Positions 34,063 through 43,383 of a stretch of 51,402 nt of DNA are shown one piece after another. The position numbers were made by a program, and so were the translations under genes. The stretch is from Campylobacteraceae bacterium (GTDB lineage: Bacteria; Campylobacterota; Campylobacteria; Campylobacterales; BB28). Under the pieces are notes generated by a model. That model was given only the letters and a program-made list of their open reading frames with translations, did no database searches and was not told where the DNA came from. Position 1 is the stretch's first letter, and every line of letters starts with the position of its first letter. Location of the stretch: assembly GCA_016744535.1 (NCBI GenBank), contig JADGEE010000008.1, forward strand, positions 1 to 51,402, written 5' to 3'.

Positions 34063-34561
34063 TTAAATCTTTATTATCTAAAAGCAACTTTTTATTACTC
34101 ATTACTCCAACTCCATTTTTAAGAACATATTTTGCTACTTTTTTAGCGTCTTTTAGTGAGTGCATTTTACAAGTTCCGCATTGGTAAATATTAAGTTCAG
34201 GAATATCTTGTTGCTTTTTTACTTTTAAAATATCTTTCATAGCTTGTTTCCAAGCTTTTGCAACTCTCTTTTCATTAGGAGTTCCAATCAAACTCATATA
34301 AAAACCTGTTCTACAGCCCATTGGAGATACATCAATTATCTCAACATCTTTTGCATTCAAATTTTCTCTGATAAATCCAGCAAATAGATGCTCTAGTGTA
34401 TGTATGGCTTTACCACTCATTGAATTTTTATTTGGCATATAAAATCTTAAGTCAAAAATTGTAATATTATCACCTTTTGGTGTTGTCATTTTTTTTGCAA
34501 CTCTAACAGCAGGTGCAATCATTTTTGTATGGTCTACTCTAAAACTATCTAATACAGGCAT
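34031..34561 (-). CDS. luxS: S-ribosylhomocysteine lyase LuxS
   Basis: 176 residues. LuxS cleaves S-ribosylhomocysteine to homocysteine and the AI-2 precursor, recycling the product of SAM-dependent methylation. Seen are SFRVDHTKM, the HTLEH zinc motif (about 57-61), MGCRTGFY with the catalytic cysteine, and CGTCKMHSL with the third zinc ligand. The C-terminal tail is a little longer than in E. coli. An AAAAGGAG site precedes the ATG. It is monocistronic, divergent from an epimerase gene. Confidence 0.97.
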   Translation of the reverse strand: MPVLDSFRVDHTKMIAPAVRVAKKMTTPKGDNITIFDLRFYMPNKNSMSGKAIHTLEHLFAGFIRENLNAKDVEIIDVSPMGCRTGFYMSLIGTPNEKRVAKAWKQAMKDILKVKKQQDIPELNIYQCGTCKMHSLKDAKKVAKYVLKNGVGVMSNKKLLLDNKDLKKIDKRGESC

Positions 34562-34610
34562 AAATTCTCCTTTTTATTTTAAGTATCTTCTTATAATTTT
34601 GCTTAAAAAG

Positions 34611-34619
34611 TGATATAAT
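34611..34619 (+). promoter_or_regulatory. Extended -10 promoter element
   Basis: TGATATAAT lies 28 bp before the epimerase ATG, with TAAGGGA as ribosome site between. It is a perfect extended -10. Confidence 0.65.
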
Positions 34620-34647
34620 TTTTTAATTATTATAATTAAGGGATTTT

Positions 34648-35700
34648 ATGAAAATTTTAATTACAGGAACAGCGGGTTTTATTGGATTTCATTTAGCAAA
34701 TTATTTAATAAATAGAGGCGATGAAGTTATAGGAATTGATAATATAAATGACTATTATGATGTAAATGTAAAATATGGAAGACTTGAGAGAAGTGGAATT
34801 GATAGAGAAAAAATCGAATATAATAAAATTATAAAGAGTGGTAAATTTGAGAATTACTCATTTATGAAATTAAATCTTGAAGATAAAGACAATTTAGATA
34901 AACTTTTTAAAGATGAAAAATTTGATAAAGTTTGTAACTTAGCGGCACAAGCTGGAGTTAGATATTCACTTACAAATCCAAATGCTTATATTCAAAGTAA
35001 TATCGTAGGTTTTATAAATATTTTAGAAGCTTGTCGTTTTAATAATATTAAACATTTAGCTTATGCTAGTAGCTCTAGTGTTTATGGACTTAATGAAAAG
35101 ATGCCATTTTCAACAAGTGATAATGTAGACCATCCTATGAGTCTCTATGCTGCAAGTAAAAAATCAAATGAGTTAATGGCTCATACTTATTCACATCTAT
35201 ATAATATTCCAACAACTGGACTTAGATTTTTTACAGTTTATGGACCTTGGGGAAGACCTGATATGGCACTATTTCTATTTACAAAAGCAATTTTAGAAAA
35301 CAAGCCAATAGATGTTTTTAATAATGGTGATATGGTTAGAGATTTTACTTATATTGATGATATAGTTGCTGGAATTGTAAGGGTAATTGATAATCCATCT
35401 AAAGCTGATTTAAATTGGGATTCTAAAAATCCAAATCCATCAACATCAACAGCTCCATATAAAATATATAATATTGGAAATAATAACCCTATAAAATTAC
35501 TTGATTTTATTGAAGCGATAGAGAAAAAACTAGAGATAAAAGCAAAGAAAAACTTTTTACCAATTCAAGCAGGTGATGTTTCAAAAACTTATGCTGATGT
35601 AAGTGATTTAATCGAGGATTTAAATTATAAACCAAACACTTCAATAGAGACAGGGATAAATAACTTTATTAATTGGTATAGAGAGTTTTTTAAGGTTTAA
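34648..35700 (+). CDS. NAD-dependent epimerase, likely UDP-glucuronate 4-epimerase
   Basis: 350 residues, an extended short-chain dehydrogenase. The N-terminal [11 protein letters not shown] is the NAD-binding glycine motif, and the catalytic site is SSSSVYG with YAASKK (YxxxK). [24 protein letters not shown] and the long [15 protein letters not shown] segment match the UDP-glucuronate 4-epimerase subgroup, which makes UDP-galacturonate for surface polysaccharides. There is no other glycan gene nearby, so substrate is by family resemblance only. Confidence 0.85.
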   Translation: MKILITGTAGFIGFHLANYLINRGDEVIGIDNINDYYDVNVKYGRLERSGIDREKIEYNKIIKSGKFENYSFMKLNLEDKDNLDKLFKDEKFDKVCNLAAQAGVRYSLTNPNAYIQSNIVGFINILEACRFNNIKHLAYASSSSVYGLNEKMPFSTSDNVDHPMSLYAASKKSNELMAHTYSHLYNIPTTGLRFFTVYGPWGRPDMALFLFTKAILENKPIDVFNNGDMVRDFTYIDDIVAGIVRVIDNPSKADLNWDSKNPNPSTSTAPYKIYNIGNNNPIKLLDFIEAIEKKLEIKAKKNFLPIQAGDVSKTYADVSDLIEDLNYKPNTSIETGINNFINWYREFFKV

Positions 35701-35771
35701 TTTAGCATTTCTCAAGTTATCTCTTTTGAACTCTAAAAAAAATCAACTCTACTAAAGTAGATAAATTTCTA
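35701..35771. other. Intergenic sequence with a small hairpin
   Basis: The first part of the 235-bp gap between the epimerase gene and efp. It contains TCTACT-AA-AGTAGA (35748-35761), a 6-bp stem with a very tight loop, perhaps a weak terminator. The remainder of the gap is covered by the open frame described next. Confidence 0.3.
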
Positions 35772-35939
35772 TTATAGAGCAAACATAATTATAGTAATTA
35801 AAACACTTGCCCATTTGATAAAAAACTCTTTTGAAAATAGATTATTTTCATTTAAGGTAGTTTGAGTAATTTTTTGAGCGTATTCAAGTAGAATTTTCTT
35901 ACCCCATAACTCAAGAAAAGAAGGAGAGTAGAGTTTTAT
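35772..35939 (-). pseudogene. Small membrane-protein frame without a standard start codon, overlapping efp stop
   Basis: The minus strand is open for 55 codons with protein-like content: LYSPSFLELWGKK, LLEYAQKI, then a C-terminal hydrophobic helix FIKWASVLITIIMFAL. No ATG, GTG or TTG begins it. The first codon after the in-frame stop is ATA, which overlaps the efp TAA as ATAA, in the place where coupled genes usually have ATGA. It may be a gene that lost its start codon (G to A) or one that uses ATA. I do not recognise a family. Confidence 0.35.
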
Positions 35940-36502
35940 TTAACTTTCTCCATATATGTTCCTTCACTTGTATCAACTTTAATAGTATCACCTTCTAAAA
36001 TATGAAATGGAACTTGAACAACAGCACCAGTTTCAAGAGTTGCAGGTTTTTTACCACTACTTGAAGTATCACCTTTAAAGTTTGGTGGGGTTTCAACAAT
36101 TTTTAACTCTACATTACTTGGTGGCTCAAGTGAAATTGCTTTATCATTATAAAATAAAATTTCCACATTCATTCCATCAATAATCCACTTTTTAGTATCA
36201 CCAACTTGCTCTTCGCTTAATCCTAATTGGTCATAACTTACTGTATCCATAAATTGATACATTTCACCATCATTATATAAATATTGCATTGTTTTATTCT
36301 CTAAATTTGGAGTTGAGCACTTATCTCCTGCGTGAAAAGTTTTATCAATTACTTTTCCATTTAAAAGAGATTTTATTTTACATCTAACAAAAGCTGCCCC
36401 TTTTCCAGGCTTTACATGTTGATAATCTGTTATTCTATATGGAACTCCGTCCATCTCAATTCTAAGTCCTTTTTTTAAATCACTCATAGAAACATTAGCC
36501 AT
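35936..36502 (-). CDS. efp: Elongation factor P
   Basis: 188 residues, three beta-barrel domains. EF-P rescues ribosomes stalled at polyproline. K34 in the [10 protein letters not shown] loop is the position modified by beta-lysylation in other bacteria. The EDLK-like start is MSDLKKGL, domain II ends with [12 protein letters not shown] and the C-terminal [10 protein letters not shown] is the family pattern. An AGGAG site precedes the ATG. No EpmA/EpmB genes are seen in the window. Confidence 0.97.
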   Translation of the reverse strand: MANVSMSDLKKGLRIEMDGVPYRITDYQHVKPGKGAAFVRCKIKSLLNGKVIDKTFHAGDKCSTPNLENKTMQYLYNDGEMYQFMDTVSYDQLGLSEEQVGDTKKWIIDGMNVEILFYNDKAISLEPPSNVELKIVETPPNFKGDTSSSGKKPATLETGAVVQVPFHILEGDTIKVDTSEGTYMEKVK

Positions 36503-36575
36503 AAAATCTCCTAAAATTTTTTCGGATTATATTTAAAAACTACTTAATATTTTGTTTAATTATATTATAAAATAA

Positions 36576-36584
36576 TGCTATAAT
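36576..36584 (+). promoter_or_regulatory. Extended -10 promoter element
   Basis: TGCTATAAT lies 19 bp before the kinase ATG at 36604, with AAAAGGAGTG as ribosome site. It is a clear monocistronic promoter for the kinase. Confidence 0.65.
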
Positions 36585-36603
36585 ATATTTAAAAGGAGTG
36601 TGA

Positions 36604-37926
36604 ATGGGTGGATTATTTAATTTAAAAACTATAAAAAATAATTTATTTATAATAGCTATTTTAATTATATTAACTTTCATTTTAACAAAAGTTGGGATGG
36701 AACACCCTATTTTAACTACAATTATCTTTTTTTTATTATTAATTTTATACTATTTTTTTTATAAATTATTTAAAACAGTTAATATTTCACAAAAATATTT
36801 AAAGAGTGTTTTTGATACTCAAAATAATATTATCATAGTTACAAATGGAAAATTTTTAACTGATGTAAATAGAAGTTTTTTTGATTTTTTTGATTTTAAA
36901 TCTCTAAAGGAATTTAGAGATAAATATGATTGTATTTGTGAGCTTTTTGATAATATTAATGGTGAAAAAGTTATAGATAAAAAAGTAAATGGAGTAAATT
37001 GGGTTGAGCTAATATTTTCACATCCTCAAATCGAGCATAAAGTTTTAATAAAATTAAATAATAGAGAGTATTTTTTTAAAGTTAATGCAAAAAAGATGGA
37101 CTTTGATAAAGATCGTCAAAATTTAGTTGTATTTACAGATATTACAGAACTTCAATCGTATCAGAATCATTTAGAAGATAAAGTTAATATAGAGATAGAG
37201 AAGAGGATTAGACAAGAACAGCTATTAATTCAACAATCCAAAATGGCAGCTATGGGTGAAATGATAGGAGCAATTGCACATCAGTGGCAACAGCCATTAA
37301 ATGGTCTTGCACTAATGATTCAAGATATAGAAGAGGCTTATAAGAGTGATGATATAAATGAAATTTATATCAAGAGTAGTGTAAGTGATTCTATGAAGCA
37401 AATTGACTTTATGTCTAATACAATTAATCAATTTAGAAATTTTTTTAGACCTAATAAAAAGAAAATTACTTTTGATGTATTAGATGCTATAAAAGATGCT
37501 ATATTTATAATCTCTAGTCAATTAAAAAATAATCGTATAAAATTATCTTTAAGTGAAGATAGTTTTAAAATAGAAGGATTTGCTAATGAATTTAAACAAG
37601 TTATCTTAAATATTATAAGTAATTCAAAAGATGCAATTATTTCAAACCAAAAAAGCATTAAAGAGATAGATATAAAAATTTATAAAACAGATAATTTAAG
37701 TGTTATTAAAATTAGAGATTATGGAGGAGGTATTTCCATAGATAAAATAGATAAAATTTTTGAACCATATTTTACTACAAAAGGAATAAATGGAACTGGA
37801 ATAGGTCTTTATATATCCAAAATCATTATAGAAGATAGTATGGGAGGAGAGCTATCTTTTTATAATACAAACGATGGAGTTGAATTTAAAATAGAGTTTG
37901 AAAATAGAGAAAAAGAGAAAATTTAA
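36604..37926 (+). CDS. Membrane sensor histidine kinase
   Basis: 440 residues. Two adjacent hydrophobic segments at about 13-60 give a short hairpin in the inner membrane with almost no periplasmic loop. A PAS-like region follows (about 70-195), then the H box AHQWQQPLNG with H226, of the HQW(R/Q)QPL type common in this phylum, and an HATPase domain with NSKDAI, RDYGGGI and NGTGIGLYI. No response regulator is adjacent, so it is an orphan kinase here. It converges on ccsBA with a single base between stops. Confidence 0.88.
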   Translation: MGGLFNLKTIKNNLFIIAILIILTFILTKVGMEHPILTTIIFFLLLILYYFFYKLFKTVNISQKYLKSVFDTQNNIIIVTNGKFLTDVNRSFFDFFDFKSLKEFRDKYDCICELFDNINGEKVIDKKVNGVNWVELIFSHPQIEHKVLIKLNNREYFFKVNAKKMDFDKDRQNLVVFTDITELQSYQNHLEDKVNIEIEKRIRQEQLLIQQSKMAAMGEMIGAIAHQWQQPLNGLALMIQDIEEAYKSDDINEIYIKSSVSDSMKQIDFMSNTINQFRNFFRPNKKKITFDVLDAIKDAIFIISSQLKNNRIKLSLSEDSFKIEGFANEFKQVILNIISNSKDAIISNQKSIKEIDIKIYKTDNLSVIKIRDYGGGISIDKIDKIFEPYFTTKGINGTGIGLYISKIIIEDSMGGELSFYNTNDGVEFKIEFENREKEKI

Positions 37927-37943
37927 ATTACTTTAAATTTCTC
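37915..37943. terminator. Bidirectional terminator containing both stop codons of convergent genes
   Basis: A 12-bp stem with one bulged A (left arm 37915-37927, right arm 37932-37943, loop TTAC) spans the junction of the kinase and ccsBA. The two stop codons, TAA 37924-37926 and TTA 37928-37930, lie within the stem-loop. T-rich sequence follows on the minus-strand side (TCTCTTTTTCTC) and weakly on the plus side. Confidence 0.65.
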
Positions 37944-40900
37944 TTTGGATACGCAAGAGCGATAATTGTAAAAGTGATAATAATTGTATAGTATACAAAA
38001 TCAGGAATAGGAACAGGGTCACCTTTAGCATATGAATGAAGTCCAGATAGATAAAAATTTACTCCAAAATATGTCATAATAACTGAACTAAATCCAATTA
38101 AACTAGCTACATTAAACGCATATATAGAGTTTAATTTAGGGATAAATCTCATATGAACTATAAATACATATACAAGTATTGTTACAAGTGTCCAAGTCTC
38201 TTTTGGATCCCAACCCCAATATCTACCCCAAGACTCATTTGCCCAAACACCGCCTAAAAAGTTTCCAATTGTAAGTAAAATTATCCCGACAATCAGACCC
38301 ATTTCACTGATATAAGTTAACTCTTTAATTGATAAATCTAAGAACTTATTATTTTTTCTTAAGATAAATAGAATTAAATTGATAAATCCTAAAATTGCTC
38401 CAAGTCCTAAGAAACCGTAACTTGCTGTAATCATAGATACGTGGATTGTAAGCCAGTATGATTTTAAAACAGGAACTAAATTTGAAATTTGAGGGTCCAT
38501 CCAACTTAAATGTGCTACAAATAGAATTAAAGTTGATAAAATTACTGTGGCTGAAATTGTCATTGATGATTTTTTAGCAAAAATAGTTCCTGCTAAAATC
38601 GTTGCCCAAGAGATATAAATCATTGATTCATATCCATCACTCCAAGGTGCGTGACCTGAAACATACCATCTTAGTGCCAATCCAAAAGTATGAATTACAA
38701 ATCCACCAAGTAGTAGATATTTAGCTATTTGAGTAACTCTCTCTATATTTAACTTTTGATTTAATATGTGTATAAATGATAAAACTAATAAAATTAATCC
38801 GATTATTCCATAAAATGGTATTAAGTTTTGAAAGATATTTAAATCGTTATATAAAATTTCTGCTTTTATTTTGCTATCATTTAAAATAATACTTGCTCCA
38901 TAAAATTGCTGAAACTCTACAATTTTTTCTAAATTTTCATCAACTTTACTCCAATCATTCGTACTAATTGCTAAATCAATAGATTCAAAGTAATCTCTTG
39001 TAAGTGTTTTTACACTCTGAATATCCTCTTTAGAAAAAGATTTCATAGCTTCCATAGGAGAGTACCAACTACTATCTTTATCATTTGGTTTAGGAAAAAC
39101 TTTGAGTAAATCTCCTGTATAAATCATATAAGATATACTTACTCTCTCATCAATTTTTAAAACTTCTTTATCAAATTTATCTCTAAAAGCTGGTCTTTTT
39201 CTAGTTGCCTCCTCTACATAAGTAAGTAGTTTATATCCAGTTATCTCATCAAAAAAATCTACAAAAGCTAAATATTTTTCACTCTTATCAACTCCTAAAA
39301 CTTCATTTACTTTTGAGTTATTAACTTTTATTAATTTAACAACTTGCCACTCGGCTGGTTTTACAGTCATTCCTAAAAATATCTGATTTGCACTAAGTCC
39401 ATAAAATTCACTCTTTCTTGAGAGTTTATTTAAAATTTCAGTTGAAAGTGTATTTATAGGTTTTATTCTTCCTGTTACATCTTGAACTAAAAGTTCACTA
39501 AATTTATCTGCGTGAGTCTTATCAAACGATTGAATGATTTTTAAAATATCTTCTGTATTAATTTTTGTATCTGTATTTGCACTTAAGTTTGGTGAAAAGC
39601 TAAGCATTAAAACAGTTAATAAAATAGCTACTAATGAGCTTTTATCTTTTTGAATTTTTGATAATTTTTTTCTCAATTGTGCAAATCTCCCTTTTGGTGC
39701 TAGAAGTGCTAAAAACATTCCAATTCCTAACATCCAATATCCAAAATATGTAATAAGTGTTCCAAAGTAGTCGTGATTTACAGAAAGAATTGTTCCACCC
39801 TCATCTTGGTCATAAGAGGCTTGATAAAATCTAAACCCTTTATGTTCTAATATATGATTCATATAAATTCTAAAATCAAAACTATAATCACCATCTAAGA
39901 CTCTAACTTCACTAGCATAAGATGATGGACTCATAGAACCAGCATATCTTTCAAGTTGAAAATCTTTTAATTTGATAGCAAAAGGGAGTTTTATATATTT
40001 ACTTCCATAATTTACATCAAATTTAAGTCCATCTAATCCAAAACCGACATCTGTGCCTAACTCACCATTTTTACCAAATAGTGTTACATCTTTAGTTTTC
40101 TCATTTACAGTAAATTTAAATTTAAAAGCATCAATTGTCCCACCTCTAGCTCTCTCACCTGCTATTAGTTGGATTGAGGCACTCTCATAAAAGTTTTTGA
40201 GTACAAATTGAGTTGTATCATTTGAGTATAAATATCTTCGCTCTAATTTATGAAACTCATTTGCACTAAGTCTATTACTCTCTCTTGTATCCATTGAAAA
40301 AGAATCAATCTCTTCATTTATTTTAAAGAAAAGTTCTTTCTCTTCAATTTTGATTTCAACACCTTCACAGCCTTGATTAAAACAGAAATTTATACCATTT
40401 ACAGATTCTTGATTATCTGCTTTTAAAAATATCGCCTCTGGTGCGTCACCTGTTGAAATCATGAGTGATAAAATAGGTTTACCATTCTCTTTATCTTCTA
40501 CAATTGAATTGACTGCATTTGGGATAAATTCAATTAAATCTATATCAATCTTTTTATCTTTTATAGCTAATTTTTGACTAAATTCGTGACTTCCAAGCTC
40601 TGCTAAAAGTAGTTTATCTTCTGAATAATAGACTTTTTCACCATCAAAAATTTTTACTTGAAAATAACTATCACTTGAAATCATATTACTACTACTAGCA
40701 CCCTCACGAATTGGCATAGTCCCTTCATATCCAACATATCTTGTAAGACCTGATCCAATTAAAATAAATAAAAACGCTAAGTGAAAAGCAAATATTGCAA
40801 ACTTTTCTCTCTTATATAATTTAAACCTAAATATATTTACAACTAAATTGAGTGTAATAAATATTAAAAGAAACTCAAACCATTTTGCATTATAAATTAA

Positions 40901-41026
40901 AACTTTTGCACTATCAGTTCCATAATCATTCTCGATAAATGTAGCAGTAGCGGTAGCCACAGCAAATATAAGAATTAAGATACTCATCATCTTCATAGAT
41001 GTGAGAGTTTTGAAAAAATTACCCAT
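37928..41026 (-). CDS. ccsBA: Fused cytochrome c biogenesis protein CcsBA (ResB-ResC)
   Basis: 1032 residues. System II cytochrome c synthase carries heme across the membrane and attaches it to apocytochromes. The N-terminal CcsB/ResB half has membrane segments near 10-30, 50-65 and 72-95, a large periplasmic domain, and a segment near 430-450. The C-terminal CcsA/ResC half has many helices and the tryptophan-rich heme motif WANESWGRYWGWDPKETW (about 945-962) with flanking histidines. The single-chain fusion is typical of Helicobacter and Campylobacter. It is monocistronic, starting from ATG 41026. Confidence 0.95.
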   Translation of the reverse strand: MGNFFKTLTSMKMMSILILIFAVATATATFIENDYGTDSAKVLIYNAKWFEFLLIFITLNLVVNIFRFKLYKREKFAIFAFHLAFLFILIGSGLTRYVGYEGTMPIREGASSSNMISSDSYFQVKIFDGEKVYYSEDKLLLAELGSHEFSQKLAIKDKKIDIDLIEFIPNAVNSIVEDKENGKPILSLMISTGDAPEAIFLKADNQESVNGINFCFNQGCEGVEIKIEEKELFFKINEEIDSFSMDTRESNRLSANEFHKLERRYLYSNDTTQFVLKNFYESASIQLIAGERARGGTIDAFKFKFTVNEKTKDVTLFGKNGELGTDVGFGLDGLKFDVNYGSKYIKLPFAIKLKDFQLERYAGSMSPSSYASEVRVLDGDYSFDFRIYMNHILEHKGFRFYQASYDQDEGGTILSVNHDYFGTLITYFGYWMLGIGMFLALLAPKGRFAQLRKKLSKIQKDKSSLVAILLTVLMLSFSPNLSANTDTKINTEDILKIIQSFDKTHADKFSELLVQDVTGRIKPINTLSTEILNKLSRKSEFYGLSANQIFLGMTVKPAEWQVVKLIKVNNSKVNEVLGVDKSEKYLAFVDFFDEITGYKLLTYVEEATRKRPAFRDKFDKEVLKIDERVSISYMIYTGDLLKVFPKPNDKDSSWYSPMEAMKSFSKEDIQSVKTLTRDYFESIDLAISTNDWSKVDENLEKIVEFQQFYGASIILNDSKIKAEILYNDLNIFQNLIPFYGIIGLILLVLSFIHILNQKLNIERVTQIAKYLLLGGFVIHTFGLALRWYVSGHAPWSDGYESMIYISWATILAGTIFAKKSSMTISATVILSTLILFVAHLSWMDPQISNLVPVLKSYWLTIHVSMITASYGFLGLGAILGFINLILFILRKNNKFLDLSIKELTYISEMGLIVGIILLTIGNFLGGVWANESWGRYWGWDPKETWTLVTILVYVFIVHMRFIPKLNSIYAFNVASLIGFSSVIMTYFGVNFYLSGLHSYAKGDPVPIPDFVYYTIIITFTIIALAYPKRNLK

Positions 41027-41129
41027 ATATAACCTTTGTTTAATATTTTTTAATTATATTTAATTATATTAAAAATATTCATAATTGTACTTTGTAAAAC
41101 TAAATATTACTTTAATAGATTTAATTTTT

Positions 41130-41693
41130 TTAAAGTTCAAAAATTTCTTTAAAATCTATTTCAAAATTACATTTAGTTTTGTTATCAGGATTCAACTCAA
41201 TTTGAGTAACTCCCTCTTTTTGAAATTTATCTTTTAAAATATATTTATCATTAATTAATTCATAAATTTCTGCCTCAAGTTTTTGAGGTTCAATTATAAT
41301 GTAGTATTTTACTTTAGCACTCTCATAGATTCTATATTTAGTGGTTTTATCTTTTTTAGCAGTTGATGGCGATAAAATTTCAACAATCAAAGCAGGTGTT
41401 TTTGTAAGATTTTTTGCTTCTAAATCCATATCACAAACTATTAAATTATCAGGCTGTACAATCATATCTTTTTTAAATATCCAATCAATGGGCATAAAAG
41501 CTTTACATCTTTTACAATTTTTTAATTTTGATTTAAGTTCAAAATGTATATTTCCACTAATATTTTGATGTTTGGGTATAGCCATTGGACTCATAGCATA
41601 AGCAACTCCGTTAATTACTTCCCATCTACCTTCCCAGTTTTTATAATCCTCATAAGTATAATGAGGTAAATCCTCTAATTTTATAGCGTCCAT
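41130..41693 (-). CDS. Uma2-family (DUF820) PD-(D/E)xK nuclease-like protein, copy 1
   Basis: 187 residues. Uma2 layout: YEDYKNWEGRWEVINGVAYAM, then QPDNLIVCD, ALIVEILSPSTAKKDKTTKY with the Asp, Glu and Lys of the PD-(D/E)xK core, and YYIIIEPQ. The family is a predicted nuclease, very abundant in cyanobacteria and usually of unknown role. An AAAGGAT site precedes the ATG. It is downstream of a 64-residue gene and is duplicated nearly intact at 42410-42973. Confidence 0.85.
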   Translation of the reverse strand: MDAIKLEDLPHYTYEDYKNWEGRWEVINGVAYAMSPMAIPKHQNISGNIHFELKSKLKNCKRCKAFMPIDWIFKKDMIVQPDNLIVCDMDLEAKNLTKTPALIVEILSPSTAKKDKTTKYRIYESAKVKYYIIIEPQKLEAEIYELINDKYILKDKFQKEGVTQIELNPDNKTKCNFEIDFKEIFEL

Positions 41694-41709
41694 TTTAGTA
41701 TCCTTTATA

Positions 41710-41749
41710 AATTTTTTAAGACAATAATTTTTTAAGACAATAATTTTTT
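41710..41749. repeat. 16-bp tandem repeat at the end of the 64-residue gene, copy 1
   Basis: AATTTTTTAAGACAAT occurs twice in tandem (41710-41725, 41726-41741), followed by a partial third unit. It covers the stop codon of the 64-residue gene. The corresponding place in cassette 2 lacks the second copy, so this expansion came after the cassette duplication. Confidence 0.8.
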
Positions 41750-41926
41750 TACTTCATTTACATTTTTTTGTAAATCTCTAAGTATTCCAGTAAATCCTAC
41801 GATATCTTCATCATTAAATGAGCAAACATCTATATTAGTAAATGAGACAACACTTATAATGCACCCTATTTTACTATTTATTTCATCAAGTTTATCAATA
41901 GCATTGAAATTATCATTTTCACTCAT
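41732..41926 (-). CDS. 64-residue protein of the duplicated cassette, copy 1
   Basis: 64 residues, not recognised. An acidic N-terminus (SENDNFNAIDKLDEINSKI), a Val/Ile/Ser-rich middle (CIISVVSFTNIDVC) and a C-terminal helix ILRDLQKNVNEVKKLL, with no membrane segment. It differs from its copy at 43022-43216 only in the first few residues and at one or two sites. It lies upstream of the Uma2 gene on the same strand and shares a 167-bp divergent region with the HTH gene. It could be an antitoxin-like partner; that is a guess. Confidence 0.65.
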   Translation of the reverse strand: MSENDNFNAIDKLDEINSKIGCIISVVSFTNIDVCSFNDEDIVGFTGILRDLQKNVNEVKKLLS

Positions 41927-42093
41927 TTTAATCCTTAATATTTTTTAATTTCATCTATTTTAATCTTTAAATACTTTAGATTTTCTTAATAATTATTAAA
42001 TAATCTTACTTTATTTTACTTTTATTTTTTTGTTGTCTTATAGTTATTTTTTAGATAAAATCAAAAAATATTGAAATTTCAGAGGGAATAAAA

Positions 42094-42372
42094 TTGAAAT
42101 TTATAAGAACTTTACTTAATTATGAAGAGCGATTAACAGGAAATAAAAAAGAAGATTTAGCTAAACATATAGGTGTTACACAACAAACAATTAATAACTG
42201 GATAAATGGGCTTTTACCGCGTAAAAAGATATATCTAAAGAGAATGGCAGGTTTTTTTCAACTCTCTTATGATGATTTTATAAAAATAAGAGAACAAGAG
42301 GCATTAGAGGAGTTTAATTTAACTCTCAAAGAGTTTATTCAGATGAGACGAAAAGAGAAAAAAGAGGATTGA
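42094..42372 (+). CDS. XRE-like HTH regulator of the duplicated cassette, copy 1
   Basis: 92 residues from a TTG start with AGAGGGA upstream. The HTH is at about 20-42 (DLAKHIGVTQQTINNWINGL), followed by RKKIYLKRMAGFFQLS and a charged C-terminal helix that is identical in copy 2. It reads away from the 64-residue/Uma2 pair, so it probably binds the shared intergenic region and controls both directions (inference). Confidence 0.75.
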   Translation: MKFIRTLLNYEERLTGNKKEDLAKHIGVTQQTINNWINGLLPRKKIYLKRMAGFFQLSYDDFIKIREQEALEEFNLTLKEFIQMRRKEKKED

Positions 42373-42409
42373 AGGCTATCAAATGTTATAAAGAGTTGAG
42401 AGAGAAAAA

Positions 42410-42973
42410 TTAGAGTTCAAAAACTTCTCTGAAATCTATCTCAAAATTACATTTAGTTTCATTATCAGGATTTAACTCAATTTGAGTAAGCCCTTCTTTT
42501 TGAAATTTATCTTTTAAAACATATTTATCATTAATTAATTCATAAATTTCTGCTTCAAGTGTTTGAGGTTCTATTATGATGTAGTATTTCACTTTAGCTT
42601 TTTCATAAATTCTATATTTAGTGGTTTTATCTTTTTTAGCAGTTGATGGCGATAAAATTTCAACAATCAAAGCAGGTGTTTTTGTAAGATTTTTTGCTTC
42701 CAAATCCATATCGCAAACTATCAAATTATCAGGTTGTAAAATCATATCATCTTTAATAACCCAATCCATAGCCATAAAAGCTTTACATCTTCTGCAATTT
42801 TTTAATTTTGATTCAAATTCAATAATTATATTTCCACTAACCCTTTGATGTTTTGGTATAGCCATCGGACTCATAGCATAAGCAACTCCGTTAATTACTT
42901 CCCATCTACCTTCCCAGTTTTTATAATCCTTATAAGTATAATGTGGTAAATCCTCTAATTTTATAGCATCCAT
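42410..42973 (-). CDS. Uma2-family nuclease-like protein, copy 2
   Basis: 187 residues, mostly identical to copy 1, with the same QPDNLIVCD, VEILSPSTAKKDKTTKY and YYIIIEPQ motifs. Differences cluster in the middle (QRVSGNIIIEFESKLK, AMDWVIKDDMI). I start at ATG 42973 to match copy 1; a TTG at 42991 would place the ribosome site AAAGGAT inside the gene. Both copies keep the catalytic residues, so neither looks decayed. Confidence 0.85.
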   Translation of the reverse strand: MDAIKLEDLPHYTYKDYKNWEGRWEVINGVAYAMSPMAIPKHQRVSGNIIIEFESKLKNCRRCKAFMAMDWVIKDDMILQPDNLIVCDMDLEAKNLTKTPALIVEILSPSTAKKDKTTKYRIYEKAKVKYYIIIEPQTLEAEIYELINDKYVLKDKFQKEGLTQIELNPDNETKCNFEIDFREVFEL

Positions 42974-43021
42974 TTGAATATCCTTTATCAATTGTATTAT
43001 TATAATTTTAGCAAATTTTTT

Positions 43022-43216
43022 TTAAGATAATAACTTCTTTACTTCATTTACATTTTTTTGTAAATCTCTAAGTATTCCAGTAAATCCTACGATATCTTCA
43101 TCATTAAATGAGCAAACATCTATATTAGTAAATGAGACAACACTTATAATACACCCTATTTTACTATTTATTTCATCAAGTTTATCAACAGCATTGAAAT
43201 TATTATCTTTACTCAT
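43022..43216 (-). CDS. 64-residue protein of the duplicated cassette, copy 2
   Basis: Almost identical to copy 1: it begins MSKDNNFNAVDKL where copy 1 has MSENDNFNAIDKL, and the rest is the same. The conservation of this small protein is higher than that of the HTH or Uma2 proteins, which suggests selection or recent conversion. Spacing to Uma2 (48 bp) and HTH (167 bp) matches copy 1. Function unknown. Confidence 0.65.
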   Translation of the reverse strand: MSKDNNFNAVDKLDEINSKIGCIISVVSFTNIDVCSFNDEDIVGFTGILRDLQKNVNEVKKLLS

Positions 43217-43383
43217 CTTAATCCTTAATAGTTTATAATTTCATCTATTTTAATCTTTAAATGCTTTAATATTCCTTAAATACAACTAATCAACATCTTA
43301 ATATATTCTTTATTTTCTTATGTAATTTTTTTTTCATACTCTTTTGGTTATGATTAAAATATTTTCAAAAAAGGAAAAACTAA

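Noticed and set aside
42974-42991. TTG start six codons upstream for the second Uma2 copy
   Set aside because: It would place the ribosome-binding sequence inside the gene, and the first copy starts at the equivalent of ATG 42973.
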